The position numbers and the translations under genes are program-made. A stretch of 64,000 nt of DNA from Agrypnia vestita (lineage: Eukaryota > Arthropoda > Insecta > Trichoptera > Phryganeidae). This document shows, piece after piece, positions 33,484 to 44,300 of the stretch (positions within the stretch are counted from its first letter, which is position 1; every line of letters starts with the position of its first letter). Under the pieces are notes generated by a model, which had not been told where the DNA came from, ran no database searches, and saw nothing but the letters and a program-made list of their open reading frames with translations. Location of the stretch: NCBI GenBank assembly GCA_016648135.1, contig JADDOH010010253.1:51281-115280 (forward strand), written 5' to 3'.

Positions 33484-33702
33484 TCTTTCCAGTCAATTGG
33501 TGATGTGAACTTGGCCATCCAATGCCTGCGTTTATGCCTGGGCGTAGACCCTTCGCACGCAGCTGCTCTCAACAATTTGGCAGCACTGGAGGCTCGACGG
33601 GGGAGGGCGAGTACCGCAAGATCGCTGCTATCAGCCGCTCTATCGGCCGACCCCACCATGGCAGAGGCAAAGGAGAACCTCAGTAATATGAAAGCCTTCT
33701 AA
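28456..33702 (+). CDS. TTC8: Tetratricopeptide repeat protein 8 (BBSome subunit BBS8), complete six-exon model
   Basis: Exons: 28456-28746, 29511-29807, 30086-30355, 30438-30592, 32537-32711, 33493-33702 (TAA), giving 465 aa. The start MEPLYEAL matches the family N-terminus. Residues 1-97 hold the first helical pair and PRPGTSL. Residues 98-196 contain several R-x-x-T/PGT repeats, then RLGTAS, the LSRLEVPKY segment and LAKTLFEYLFF. WWWK begins at residue 213, followed by TPR helices (GRCYLTLGLARDAE, LDQPTAAL, FYNDQPELALRYY, NLALCCLRAQHWDLTL, NNLAALEARRG). TTC8 acts in the BBSome, which moves membrane cargo in cilia. Intron 2 needs a GC donor (GCAAGT at 29808) to keep phase and match the family alignment. 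The protein stops about 40-45 residues earlier than vertebrate TTC8. A poly(A) signal lies at 33838-33843. Introns contain repeat family B, a MITE and a solo LTR. Confidence 0.9.
29013..29468 (+). repeat. Repeat family B copy 1 (GAGTGCCACCA..CTTGGCGTGCGAGG)
   Basis: A roughly 450-bp unit starts GAGTGCCACCACTATAAC and ends in the G+C-rich GCGGGCGGGGCGGGTTTTA and GCCGCACGCCA. It is shared with 44073-44525 and, truncated, with 50142-50335. It contains no long conserved frame. Its ends show no clear inverted repeats, so the class is unknown. It lies in TTC8 intron 1. Confidence 0.75.
31133..31552. mobile_element. 420-bp MITE with AATAGGCATAATGACA ends, copy 1
   Basis: The left end AATAGGCATAATGACA pairs with the right end TGTCATCATGCCTATT. 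A second copy with the same orientation lies at 35809-36234. It contains two perfect TGACGTCA palindromes (31289-31296 and 31363-31370). It lies in TTC8 intron 4. Confidence 0.8.
33174..33445. mobile_element. Solo LTR with 4-bp target duplication
   Basis: It starts TGTTACGTGTCGTGG and ends CAACTCGTTACA, so TGTTACG...CGTTACA are short inverted termini. It is flanked by TTAT on both sides (33170-33173 and 33446-33449). The 272-bp length, the TG...CA ends and an internal AATAAA (in GTAAAATAAACC) fit an LTR left by recombination of a retrotransposon, probably Ty3/gypsy-like. No internal coding region remains. It lies just before the last TTC8 exon. Confidence 0.72.
33452..33478. repeat. TA dinucleotide microsatellite
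   Basis: A run of about ten TA units lies directly between the solo LTR and the polypyrimidine tract of the last TTC8 exon. Similar TA runs end the family A repeats (17337, 45491), and another lies at about 38806. Confidence 0.9.
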
Positions 33703-34310
33703 CAGGAAATATCTATAATCAATATTAATAGAAAACAGTGAGAAAATTCTTTAATAATTTTGTCATTTGTAAAGTTTTGAAAATTTAATATTTCAAGCAC
33801 AATATGATTAGGATTTTTTTAATTATTTAACCAGAATAATAAACAGATAGATTTTCAAGGATGTTGACTGATAATAAAAGTTCTCCTGAATATTTCTGCA
33901 ATAGGTCAGTTTTTAACACTTACATATAACTCAACAGCTCCAATATGTCCTTGATGTGTGAAAAAGTGGATATAAAAGTGTATTAGTAAATTTCCACCAT
34001 TTTATGTTGAAAGGGTCAATTAATATTACAAGAATATCTATAAAATGTGGCTAGGAATAAAAGGATTAACGCAGCGGACGTATGATGTATCGTCATAGTT
34101 GAGGTCATTGTTTTTTCTGTTGTAATTAAATCCAGAGCAAAGTTTTATTCTCAGATCTGCCGAAATGCAAATACGCAAAATATATAATATGCAAAATGAT
34201 TTATATCAGAAACTTAGTGTGTATTTGCAACTGTTAATGTTATAAGTAAAAAAATATTATTCTGTTATATATTTATTTACAATAAAAACACTGTATAACA
34301 AATTATACTA

Positions 34311-34816
34311 CAGTAGAACCTCATTAATTCAAAATTCAAGGGACCCGAAAAAAAAAAATTCTAATACAAAGCACAAAAAAAAAAAGAAAATCGCGATGCG
34401 ATTGCGAAATTCGCCAAAATCCTAAAATTCATGAAAAAAGCTTTTCATATTTTAAAAAATGTCTGCAATTTTGCAAATTTCAAGAAATCATTTCAAAATG
34501 CAATATTTATTGCTAATACAAAAAAACGACATTTCAATCGACATATTTGTTGTTCTCACTTGTGAAAAAAATCAAAATATATTTTTTAAAATGTCAAATT
34601 TCAAAAAAAAATCGAATACGTAATATGAACTGAAATGTATTGATTTGTGCATTTCAGTTCACATTGCAAGGGTGCAAGGGGCTAAAAATTATTTTGAATT
34701 ACGAATTACCGGGGTTTTCTACTTATTGGGGTGAATCTACTATCATTTTGGGTCTTATGAGTTTGTTAAATTTTGAATTTCGAATTATCGGGGTCTGAAT
34801 TAATAGGGTTGTACTG
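34311..34816. mobile_element. pogo-like MITE, TTAATTCGAA family, full-length copy
   Basis: It starts CAGTAGAACCTCATTAATTC and ends GAATTAATAGGGTTGTACTG, with TA on both flanks (34309-34310 and 34817-34818). The two halves are inverted relatives, so the whole 506 bp can fold. It lies between the convergent TTC8 and MRPL48 genes. Confidence 0.85.
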
Positions 34817-34829
34817 TAATTTCTATTCT

Positions 34830-35236
34830 ACATGATAAAAACAAATAAAGGCAATAGGTTCCACTGGTTCTTTGTCTCCAACACGATGCAGACGTCATCG
34901 GGCTTCGAAAGAAGAATGCTCTTGCTAGAAGGGTGAAATATTTCAATGATCCAGGTTCCTATTTCATAGACCATGATTCGAAGCATGGGCCGGATTTGTT
35001 AACGCTTGAGCCCAAATGCAAACGGCTAAGTGCTTTATCGAATTAACAATACTTATTCTGAATAATATTTTATTTTATTCTTCAAAGTAAATAAAACTGA
35101 AAGTTAATTTGATGATAAAAAATCGTTTGCCAAGGTTTGAATTTTTACATCATAACTCAATTGCAAGCAATTTAGTATTTTTATTTAATTTGAAAGATAA
35201 ACAATAGATAGATATAAGAATGAATCCACCCTTGTT
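34830..35236. other. Intergenic remainder between TTC8 and MRPL48
   Basis: 34850-35040 is less AT-rich and open on the + strand for about 60 codons (RKKNALARRVKYFNDPGSYF), but it has no start, splice context or family I recognise. It may be an old repeat or a remnant. Confidence 0.25.
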
Positions 35237-35365
35237 TTTATTTGGAACCCTTTCTTTTCCCAAACGATGACAATATTCCTTCTAATAATAAGCATCGCAC
35301 AATATGATTCACTCGTCAAATCACAACATCAACCCATATATAGACACGTCAATACAAAGTAAGTT

Positions 35366-37091
35366 CTACTTTTTGGTTTTCTTTGCCGGCCCGCCCATGA
35401 CTGTGAGCTGCTGCTTGAGGGCCTTTAACTGGTTATCGGGCACATATCGGATCTGCTGGTGTTCCTCGAGAGCTTCGTGAACTTGCACAGAGACACCTTC
35501 GGGCATGGATTCTTGTATTAGCCTGACGAGTATGGAATAGCTTGTGGAAGGTATATCGCTAATTTGAATATTCCTCTCATATACAGACAAGTGGTAATCC
35601 GTCTCAACCACGGCACTTCCTAGCTTGAATTTTTGAATTTTCAGCTTTTGGCACGGTGTTGCCCAGCTAAAAATATTTAAAAAATTACAATTGAGGCAAA
35701 ATCATACAGTCAAAATCTCAGCAGCAAATGGGTGCAATGGTAGTAGGAAAAAAAGTATTTGGATGTATGCGTAATTATATGAACAAATGGAAACAAACAA
35801 ATGTTAAGAATAGGCATATTGACAGTATTAAAGAATAAGTGATTTTAGAGAAGAAAATATTTTGAAAAGATTCTTGATGAGTTTTAATATACACATTGAG
35901 ATTAATAAATTTTCAATAAAATAAAATTATAAAATTGTGCAATCCGCCATTTTAACTGAGACACCGGTCAGAGCGAATGACGTCAAGCCTCAGTACCCAT
36001 TACCGTGTCTTTGAACCATTGCCATAGACACAATGCAATGTTTACTAAAGCTTGACGTGATGTAGACGAAATGACAGCTGCGGGCTTTTTTGCGCGAAAT
36101 TAAAAATATGTAGATGAAAATGCAATTATTTGCGTAAAACCTTAGTTTATCACTGAAATAATGTTATTTTCGGTAATAGTAGACGTGTACCTACAATATA
36201 GAATGTTATTTCAAAACCTGTCATCATGCCTATTATTGTTTTCACAGATTTAGATTTTTTCTTAATCGCTACAAATTATAATTTATTTTGGGACAGTCTG
36301 GTCACTTTAATTATGGGGCAACACTTTCTGACAATTGCAAAATTTCCAGACGAGATTACTCTCAATTATTGAAAACAAAAAAAAATTAAGGAATATAATC
36401 TGAAGTTTTTATTTTAATAGTCAATTTCTGATAAACTGGACACTGGTTGACTTCTTATAATATTTAATAATATTTTTATCAGTTTATCGCCATATTTCGC
36501 AATGTTTATTAGTGGAAAAGAAAGCAATGAACCTACCATTCTTCCACATCGACATCTAGAGTTTCCGCTAGTTTATGAACAAGCTTTTGATAACTTTCAA
36601 GAACGGGATAGTCGTATCCTTTGAGTTGGATATTTAAACATTCATATATTGGAATATCCGGTGCCATACTCTGAAAATCCAAGGATAAAATAATTAAAAT
36701 AAAATAACCAATGAATGAATTACAAAATTAACCAGAGAAAATTTGAAGATTCTCAGTCTCAGAAAGGCGAATCTACATTAATTTTATTTTTTCAAATTCG
36801 ACTAATAGAATTAAAATCATAATTTAAAAAAAATAGATATTTTAGCCCAAATATACGATTTCTCTCTCTCTCTCTCAGTGATGCATTTCTACAGGCTGTC
36901 TTCGTATTTTCTAGGGATATACTCAAAATACGAAATAATTATTTTCCTTGAATACTGAATTTATGAAGAAAAGAGCTCACAAATATACTCACAGCGAGAT
37001 AGTCCGGCTCGTAAACATCGGAATATGAATTCTGCAAGGCTATTGTTGTTCTCATTAAAAAATTACTTCTAGATAGTAAATATCTCGGAAC
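35366..37091 (-). CDS. MRPL48: Mitochondrial large ribosomal subunit protein mL48
   Basis: Exons in transcript order: 37091-36993, 36670-36537, 35666-35366 (TAG). The junctions are CT/GTGAGT-CAG and TG/GTAGGT-TTAG, with continuous phase. The first ATG in the first exon is at 37055-37053; from there the protein has 165 residues. The sequence before it (RYLLSRSNFL) is basic and resembles a mitochondrial import signal, so an upstream coding exon may exist. YEPDYL, IYECLNIQLKGYDYPVLESY, VEECWATP, VYERNIQISD and PEGVSVQVHE match mL48 as I know it. It is a structural protein of the mitoribosome with a ribosomal S10-like fold. The tail is Lys-rich (GGPAKKTKK). A poly(A) signal (TTTATT on +) lies at 35237-35242. 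Intron 2 holds a MITE. Confidence 0.85.
35809..36234. mobile_element. 426-bp MITE with AATAGGCATATTGACA ends, copy 2
   Basis: It has the same orientation and body as 31133-31552, with small indels. The ends are AATAGGCATATTGACA and TGTCATCATGCCTATT. One TGACGTCA palindrome remains (35978-35985); the second has decayed to TGACGTGA. It lies in MRPL48 intron 2. Confidence 0.8.
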
Positions 37092-38389
37092 CTGTAAAAA
37101 TTTTAAGAATTCTGTATACACAAAGTATTAAATTTCTGTTACTTGTTTCATACAATGACATTTGAAAAAATATAACCTTCCAGAGAGACATTTCTAACCA
37201 AAACTATCGGCAATTCTTAACCTAAGTTAATCCAATTGACAGAAACTTTTTAGGTTATTTTTGATTATATCGAAAGTTTGCCAGTGGGAAACGACGAAAA
37301 TTTGTAGTGCAAATAATTAGACATGTAGGTACCCCCCCTTAGAGGAGATCGGGATAGACGAAAAAAGACGTAGGTGGAAATATTATTGCCTAATTAGCTC
37401 TGTAATTAATATTCTAAATTAATATTCTTATTAGTTTTCTTATATCTATGAGTATATATCAAGGGTATACCAGTAGAAGTCATAAAAACATGTTCTGAGA
37501 TAATCGCATTTAAAAAGACTTTGAAGCAGTCAAACTCGTAGAATCATTTCAGAATTTCAACATTTTTTTGTGTATCATACAAAACTGTCTTTGGGCACCC
37601 ATATTATAATAATTGAAATCAATGAGTTAATGTATTCCATCAGTAGCTATTTCATTGGGCATTTGCATAAATTCTATTGAAAAATAAAAGAATATAGAAT
37701 TATTTATAATTTTTGTTAATATTTTTTTATTATAATTTATATATATTGAAGTATAAAAAACTTATTTTTTCATTTTACATGAGATACTAACTAATATTAA
37801 ACTAGATGTAACCTGTCACACAGTTTTATATGTCGGTTCCAAGAAATAAATATTTATTTATTTATATAAAAAAAATAAAAATAAAAGAAATAAAATTTAC
37901 TATAAAGATGTTACGAAGTTCTCTGGTGTGACGTCACATATTTTGCAATTAAAATTTTAGAAATTATCAAATTAAAACTGCAATTCCAAAATTATAAAAT
38001 ATATTTCGGATTAAAATATTTTTTCATAAAATCGACAATAAATTAAGCATTTTATAAATATTACAAAACATAACACAAATGAACGAAACAAAATTTAATC
38101 ATGTTGTGTGGTCATGGACTTTGAACCCATTCCTTTATATTATTCATGACTGGCATAGCAGTCACTTCGTTATCGATTTGGAATTATCCAAATCTAACAT
38201 TAGTTAGGAACATTTGATGTGTATATTAATATTTTAAAGGGTTTCGTTAGAGTTGAGTTTTAATACTTTAGATTCATACATGTGACGTCATGAAGATTAT
38301 GACTCTTCCCCCCCTTTGTCATGCGATGTCACACTTTGTTGACCCTCTCCCCACACTTACCGTGTGATATAATTTATGGATGGCCCCTA

Positions 38390-38749
38390 AAGGTTGAAAT
38401 AATATACTACTAAAACGCGACGCCACACCATGCATGTATCAATCTCATATATTTAATATGGTCAGATACAAATAGATAACACGCCATGTGATGAAACGCA
38501 ACTCCACGCGGTAACACTCAGCCGATCCAGGTCGACGTGTTGCCGGGAGAGGGCACACACGCCACCCGACCGACGCCAAGCTCGTCTTAAAATAGTAAAT
38601 CCATGGCCACGTCAATACACTTCCGTCTTATGATACTAGCAAAGCGTGTTGTAGCATCGCGTGGCGTGTTGTATAATATGTGAACGATTCGCATCAAGTG
38701 TTGACACGTCACGTCGCGTCGCGTTTTAGTACCTGTATGTTTCAACCTT
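38390..38749. mobile_element. 360-bp MITE, GGTTGAAATAA..ACTAAAACGCGACG ends
   Basis: The left end AGGTTGAAATAATATACTAC continues with TAAAACGCGACGCC. The right end GTCGCGTTTTAGTACCTG plus TATGTTTCAACCTT is its reverse complement with few mismatches. The interior is G+C-richer than the flanks. It lies upstream of MRPL48. Confidence 0.7.
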
Positions 38750-39421
38750 AATGCAAAGATCGCGACATTTCTGTTGCTAAAGCACGTATCGGCGTATTTG
38801 CTGTTTTATATATATATATATATAAATATCTTTTTTCGCAAGTGGAAACCATGTCGCATCTGGATGGCCGTTATCAAAAATGTTTAGTTATGGAACGCTT
38901 CCGCAATCTTCACACGAGTTTAACTTTTAATTCTGCCTTTTACCGGCTCAAACCAACGATGCATAGAAATACAATTGTCAATAAATACGTAAAACAATAA
39001 GTCAGTAATAACATCGTACAAAGAAAATTAAACATTTAAATGTTATTTAAATAACATTTATTAGAAAAAATCGAACTAAAGACAAATTTAAGAACAGGAA
39101 AACCATTTTAAAACGCGTTTAAAGCATACACAGAATTCCCCAATTTTAAGGATCGCGACCACATCACGACCATACACGTACAAAATGGTTACAAACCAAA
39201 ATATCCGCTACTAGCGATGCGCGATTATGAGTTATTTTCATAACCGTATGATTGCGGACCGCTACACAGAACATAGGCGTACATCGCGGGAGTTGGTTAT
39301 CTGCGCTATAAGAAGGAAAAAGGAAAGAGAAAATATCATAGATTACCAACGTAGATTATAGAAATCTCCGTACCCCCTGAAGTCAGTTTGAATTTCTCCA
39401 CAAATTCTTGAAATAAAACTC

Positions 39422-39485
39422 ACCTATGAAAGGTTATATCCTCTTCTTTATTATGTGATGAAGCACTACAACGATTAACACAACA
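39422..39485 (-). promoter_or_regulatory. Possible MRPL48 non-coding first exon
   Basis: On the - strand a donor-like CATAG/GTGAGT occurs at 39421, preceded by about 60 bases with no ATG. It would suit a 5' UTR exon spliced to the coding exon that starts at 37091. There is no transcript evidence, so the link is weak. Confidence 0.2.
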
Positions 39486-39769
39486 AACTTATTTCAAGTT
39501 GGATTTTTTAAATTGTTAAGGCAAAAAGCGCAAAAAGCAAAAAGTTAACACTGCAATTAGCTACAACTTCATAAGCATTCGTTCTACAAAATTATGTTTT
39601 ATCGTCCTTTCTTATATGTGGTTATGAAAATACTTTCTGTCTCTTTCAGACTAATACATTTAGTACGTAATAAAAGACAGTAGAGACTAGATCACGATTT
39701 GTTTTTTAGTGACTAGTTTGTCTATGATCGCGACGTAATATGTATATATGTGTTGAAAAGGGACATTCC

Positions 39770-40031
39770 ATAAGGTACCGTGAATTGATTGCGAAATTCG
39801 ACAGAATCGTAAGACTCGTGAAAAAGGCAATTAATTTTGTGAAAAACGTCTGTTTCAAAATGATTTCAGTTTTTTCGAAATTATTTAAGAAATGACTTGC
39901 GGAAAAATTCGAAATATTTTTATCAATTTCGTCGAATTTCAAAAAAAATCGAATTACGCGAACCAAAATGTATGTTCGAATTATGGCGAATTTCGAATTA
40001 TCGGGATTCGAATTAACGGGGTTTTACTGTG
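39770..40031. repeat. Truncated pogo-like TTAATTCGAA family copy
   Basis: It has the internal phrases AATTTTGTGAAAAACGTCTG and TCGAATTTCAAAAAAAATCG and the intact right end GAATTAACGGGGTTTTACTG. The left end is missing. Confidence 0.6.
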
Positions 40032-40409
40032 GTTGTTATTTTGTAGCTGATGATGGCCTTGCAAAACCAGAAATCGTAGAAAGTTACAGGGGAAATAGTG
40101 AATGCATATAGGCTAAATATGAAGTGTTGTTTGTTGTCAGTTGATTGATACTTGTTTCTAGTTGGTTGTTACGTGTCACCAGTTGTTATTTTGTTTTTGG
40201 AAAAATGATAACAGCATAGATTTATTTTATTTTACTCATTGCATATTATTCTCCAAAGTGTTACACTTTCTTAACACGCTTAAAACATTGTGAAAGGTTT
40301 TACTTTATTATAGGGTCAAAAAAAATTTTAAACACAAATTAAACAATGGCTAATTTGAAAATGTGTATCTATCAGTGTCTGGTAAAAATAATCTTTTGAA
40401 AGTTTGGGG

Positions 40410-40433
40410 AAAACAGGATGTTATTTTGGTTTC
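40410..40433 (+). promoter_or_regulatory. Distal block conserved between the two ACY1 promoters (gene A)
   Basis: AAAACAGGATGTTATTTTGGT also occurs before gene B (53243-53263) with one change. It marks the left part of the duplicated promoter. Its role is unknown. Confidence 0.5.
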
Positions 40434-40567
40434 TGTATTTAAGAATCAATTAATACCAAGGTAGATTACTTATTCCGATAATATTATTGTTTTGGTCAAA
40501 TCAAACGAATTGCCGATTATGATTAATTAATGATCGGCAAGTTGGAAAGAAAAAATAGTTTTTGAAT

Positions 40568-41261
40568 AGGGTGGGCCAGAGTGGATTTGAAAAATTCATT
40601 AAAAAAAACAACAAATAATACTAAAATAAGTTATATTTATTTAAATTCAAATCGATACACAGTAAATTTATTTATTAAAAATAACATCATTCAGTTGTTC
40701 ACATCTCGGTGCAAACACTCTTCAAATCTGGACCTCAAATTTGTGAGAACTTGCTGGAACATTGCGCGTGGGATAGCGGAAATTTCCTACCGAATATTGG
40801 TCTTCAACTGGACAACCATGATTGGCTTATTGGCGTGAATGCGGCTCTTTACGTACCCTCAAAGAAACAATCAGAGGGAGTCAGATCTGGACTCCTAGGA
40901 GGCCACGGAATATTCCCTCGGTGCAATATCAGTTTTCTTTTCAACATGTCGTTTACAACTGCCAATGACTCGTTAGATGCATGTCGCGCTGTCTTGAAGT
41001 TCCCAAACCATGTATTCCTGTTAATGAACAGAGAGACACGGTTGGTATTTTTGCATCATTGCTTCAAATTTTTGAAACGCCGCACAACAATGCATGAATC
41101 ACCATTTTGGTAATAACTCTTCACACAGAATGCATGCTTCTCACCTGTGGAACTACATGATGACTGAATTTCTGAATATTCTCCGTTATCCGGGTTCTAC
41201 TCCCACAGGTCGTTTGCACGCAGTGGTGTTTTTAAAATCGGACATCTTTCTGGCCCACCCT
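40568..41261 (-). pseudogene. Degraded Tc1/mariner-superfamily transposase element in the ACY1-A promoter
   Basis: The terminal inverted repeats are AGGGTGGGCCAGA (40568-40580) and TCTGGCCCACCCT (41249-41261). On the - strand the N-terminal region reads FCVKSYYQNGDSCIVVRRF, and the C-terminal region reads HRGNIPWPPRSPDLTPSDCF, the proline-rich WPPRSPDL motif of insect DDE transposases. After CFF a lost base shifts the frame, and other stops occur. Only two pieces of a transposase fit in 694 bp, so most of the catalytic core is deleted. Confidence 0.82.
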
Positions 41262-41292
41262 GTTATCTTTGATCTTATCTTATCTCGAAAAG

Positions 41293-41334
41293 TATTTAAA
41301 GGAGCAATTTGTAAGCAAGTGTCCACTTAATTCA
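41293..41334 (+). promoter_or_regulatory. ACY1-A core promoter (TATA-like box and initiator)
   Basis: TATTTAAA at 41293-41300 is followed about 40 bases later by an initiator-like TTCACTC (41331-41337). It ends about 50 bases before the ATG at 41381. The same arrangement precedes gene B, which supports function. Confidence 0.5.
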
Positions 41335-41380
41335 CTCGTGTTTATTTTATACATCTAAAGCATTTTTATCGCTTTATAAA

Positions 41381-44300
41381 ATGTTGAAGTTCATTGAATG
41401 GAAAAATAATCCATCAATAAAAAAGTTTCAAGAATACCTCCAAATTCCCAGTGTTCATCCTAACATTAATTACGGTATGTGATTAAACCTTTACCTTTGA
41501 TTAGTTTATGATATTGAATATATGCTCCAAGTGATTAAAACTTCATCTTTGGTTAGTTTATAATATTGAATATATGCATCGATAAATAGTTTAAGCCAGT
41601 ACTATGGAGTGGTAAATAATAGCAGCTAAAAAGTTTAAGATTCCAAAGTAGTCAAATATTGTTAATTCAAGGATGCTCAATAAGAATCTGATAGTAAAAA
41701 TTTGGCTCTAGTTTTCAAAAGTTCAAAAATAAATGTTCTCTTTCTATGTATATTTATTATTTATGTATTTATGATGTACACCTATGGCATTTAACTTGCT
41801 TTCCTTTCTGCTACTATTCACAAGTCTTAGTGTCAGTTAAAGAAGGACAGCAAAGACAGAGTGGCTCAATTCAAAAGGAGAGAAAAGCCATAGAGGAAAT
41901 CACTGGAACCTGGATCAAAGATTGTAAATTCATCCCTCGTTGACCGCGATTTGATCATATCAGCTTCGCACATAAAATTAGGAACCATGAAGAATTTTGT
42001 CAAGGCTATGTATGCTATTTCATATCTTAGGAAAAAGTTTCCGAATGTAAGCGAGGCCAAAGTTAAAGAGGGGATATTCGTGGGTCCACATATCTCCAGA
42101 CTATTCAAGAATTTACACTTTGATAGCGTACTATTTAGTGATGAAAACAAGGTTGGCATTCTTTCAGGATTCTAGTAAATAATTTTCTTAAAAACTACAA
42201 AGAAGCGGTAGACAATATGATGTCTTATTATGAAAAAAATAGGACACAACATGTCTGTAAAAATATTTTTATTTTTTTATTTTTTCCCTAATAACTGTGG
42301 TTCCATAATATATTATGAGCATGACAAACACTTCCATTAGGACATCTCTGGTATGGAGAGATAGTACCAAGGGAAATGGAGTCTGTAAATTTTAGCGGAC
42401 TTCTGTTGGAATGTCGCCCATGTCACATGTAGATTCATGCAAGAGGGCAGTAAAGAAACATCGTATATGAAACTAATGTCCAGTTTACCTTGAACTATTA
42501 TTTTTTTTTAACAGATAGGTACTAGGTGTTTTTTATAATTATAAGAATATCTTGAGAGTTCCCGTGTTTTACAGTAAAACCTCGTTAATTCGAACTCCGA
42601 TAATTTGAATTGCCCTAATTCGAAATTTTAAAAACCCCTCAAATCCCAAAACGTTAATTTTGTAGTAGATTAACTCCGATAATACAAAAATGTGAAATAA
42701 TCTTTAGCATAATGCTCCATAAATCAATACATTTTAGATCGCATAATTTGATTTTTTTAAATTTGACGAAATTGAAAAAATATTTTGATTTTTTTCACAA
42801 GTGAGAACAGCAAATAGGTATATCAGTTATCGGGGACTTACTTTAGTAATAGAGCATAATTAATATTGTTTTTCAAAACGATTTCTTGAAATATGCAAAA
42901 ATACAGTCATTTTTCACAAAATTGATGGCTTTTTTCATGAGTTTTACGATTTTTAGCCAATTTTGTACTTTGTATAAAGTATGAAAAGGCAGTAATTTTG
43001 TACCTTAAATTAATGAGGTTTCGCATAATTCGAAATTTATTTTTAGGTCCCTTGAATTTCGAATTAACGAGGTTCTACTCTATTTAATTCATAAGTATGT
43101 ATGTACATATATATGTTTGTAGTTTAATTTTAATACATAATAATGAATCTGGTAAAACTGAGCTAATTCAAAGTTTTCATTGTCATTTTGGAACTCAACA
43201 CTTAATCATTACGAATTAAGTTCCTTTCTGAAGCAAACAAAATGTTGAAATTTGTAAAACAATGTAATTAAAACAAATTAGTTATGTCAAGTCACAACAA
43301 ATCACTTAGAAAGATTGCAATGAACAAACCTATCTTAAAAATATATGTACATAGTTGTTACCGGGACTTTCAGTTACCGGTAGAGGCCTTTTCCAATAAT
43401 TGGAAAATGTCTCTATTTGTGATATAGCTTAATTTTTAAGTATGTTACTATGAATAATCAAATATATTTTGTAGATGGATAGCCCTCTTTGTACCTGTTT
43501 CCATTGTAATTACATTTTACCTATTTCCTTGTTACCACCACGCACACCTCCAATCATAACTCGTCCCCCTACATTTGAAAATTAATTTTTGTGCATTTTG
43601 GTACATTTCTTTTCGCGAGGAAAAGAGCATCGCTCCCAAAGCTGAATTTTTACAATAAAATTTAATTGTGGTTGAAACAGAGAGTTAATTATTATGTATA
43701 TTAATATCAAATTATGTCAAATTTTGTCTTATACATCCTACTTTTTTAGTGAGGCTTCTATTTTTTCAATAAGCAGTAACCACCTTTTTATATTGCAGTT
43801 CTCAAATGAGTACAACCTGGTGAATTTATGTAATTACATTAGAATAGTTAATTTACTATAAATATTGAAATATTGTTTCAGATGCCTGCATATCCTTTAT
43901 AAAAAAACAAGCCCAAGAGCTGGATTTGCCTTTCCGTGTGTACACAGTGGTGCCCCAAAAGCCGATCATCATCATAACATGGGAGGGAACGGATCCATCG
44001 CTACCTTCCATCCTTCTCAATTCTCACATGGATGTGGTTGCTGTGTTTCCGGTGAGAAAAATTCTTTCAATAGAGTGCCATCAGTATAAATTGGCGTGCG
44101 AGGGAGGGCGTCCCTGTTGTGACACAAAAGTTGCCAGGGTGTAAATTTATCACAAAAACATAATATGCAGAGTGTCCGGTGACCGGTGTCGGAGCCTTTA
44201 ATAGAAATTTGGTCGGGCAACACTAAAGAAACAAACCAGTAATGGCGGCCGCTCTTTCTAGAGTCCTATCGAACGGTAATATTGGTCCGTTATTTGCTTT

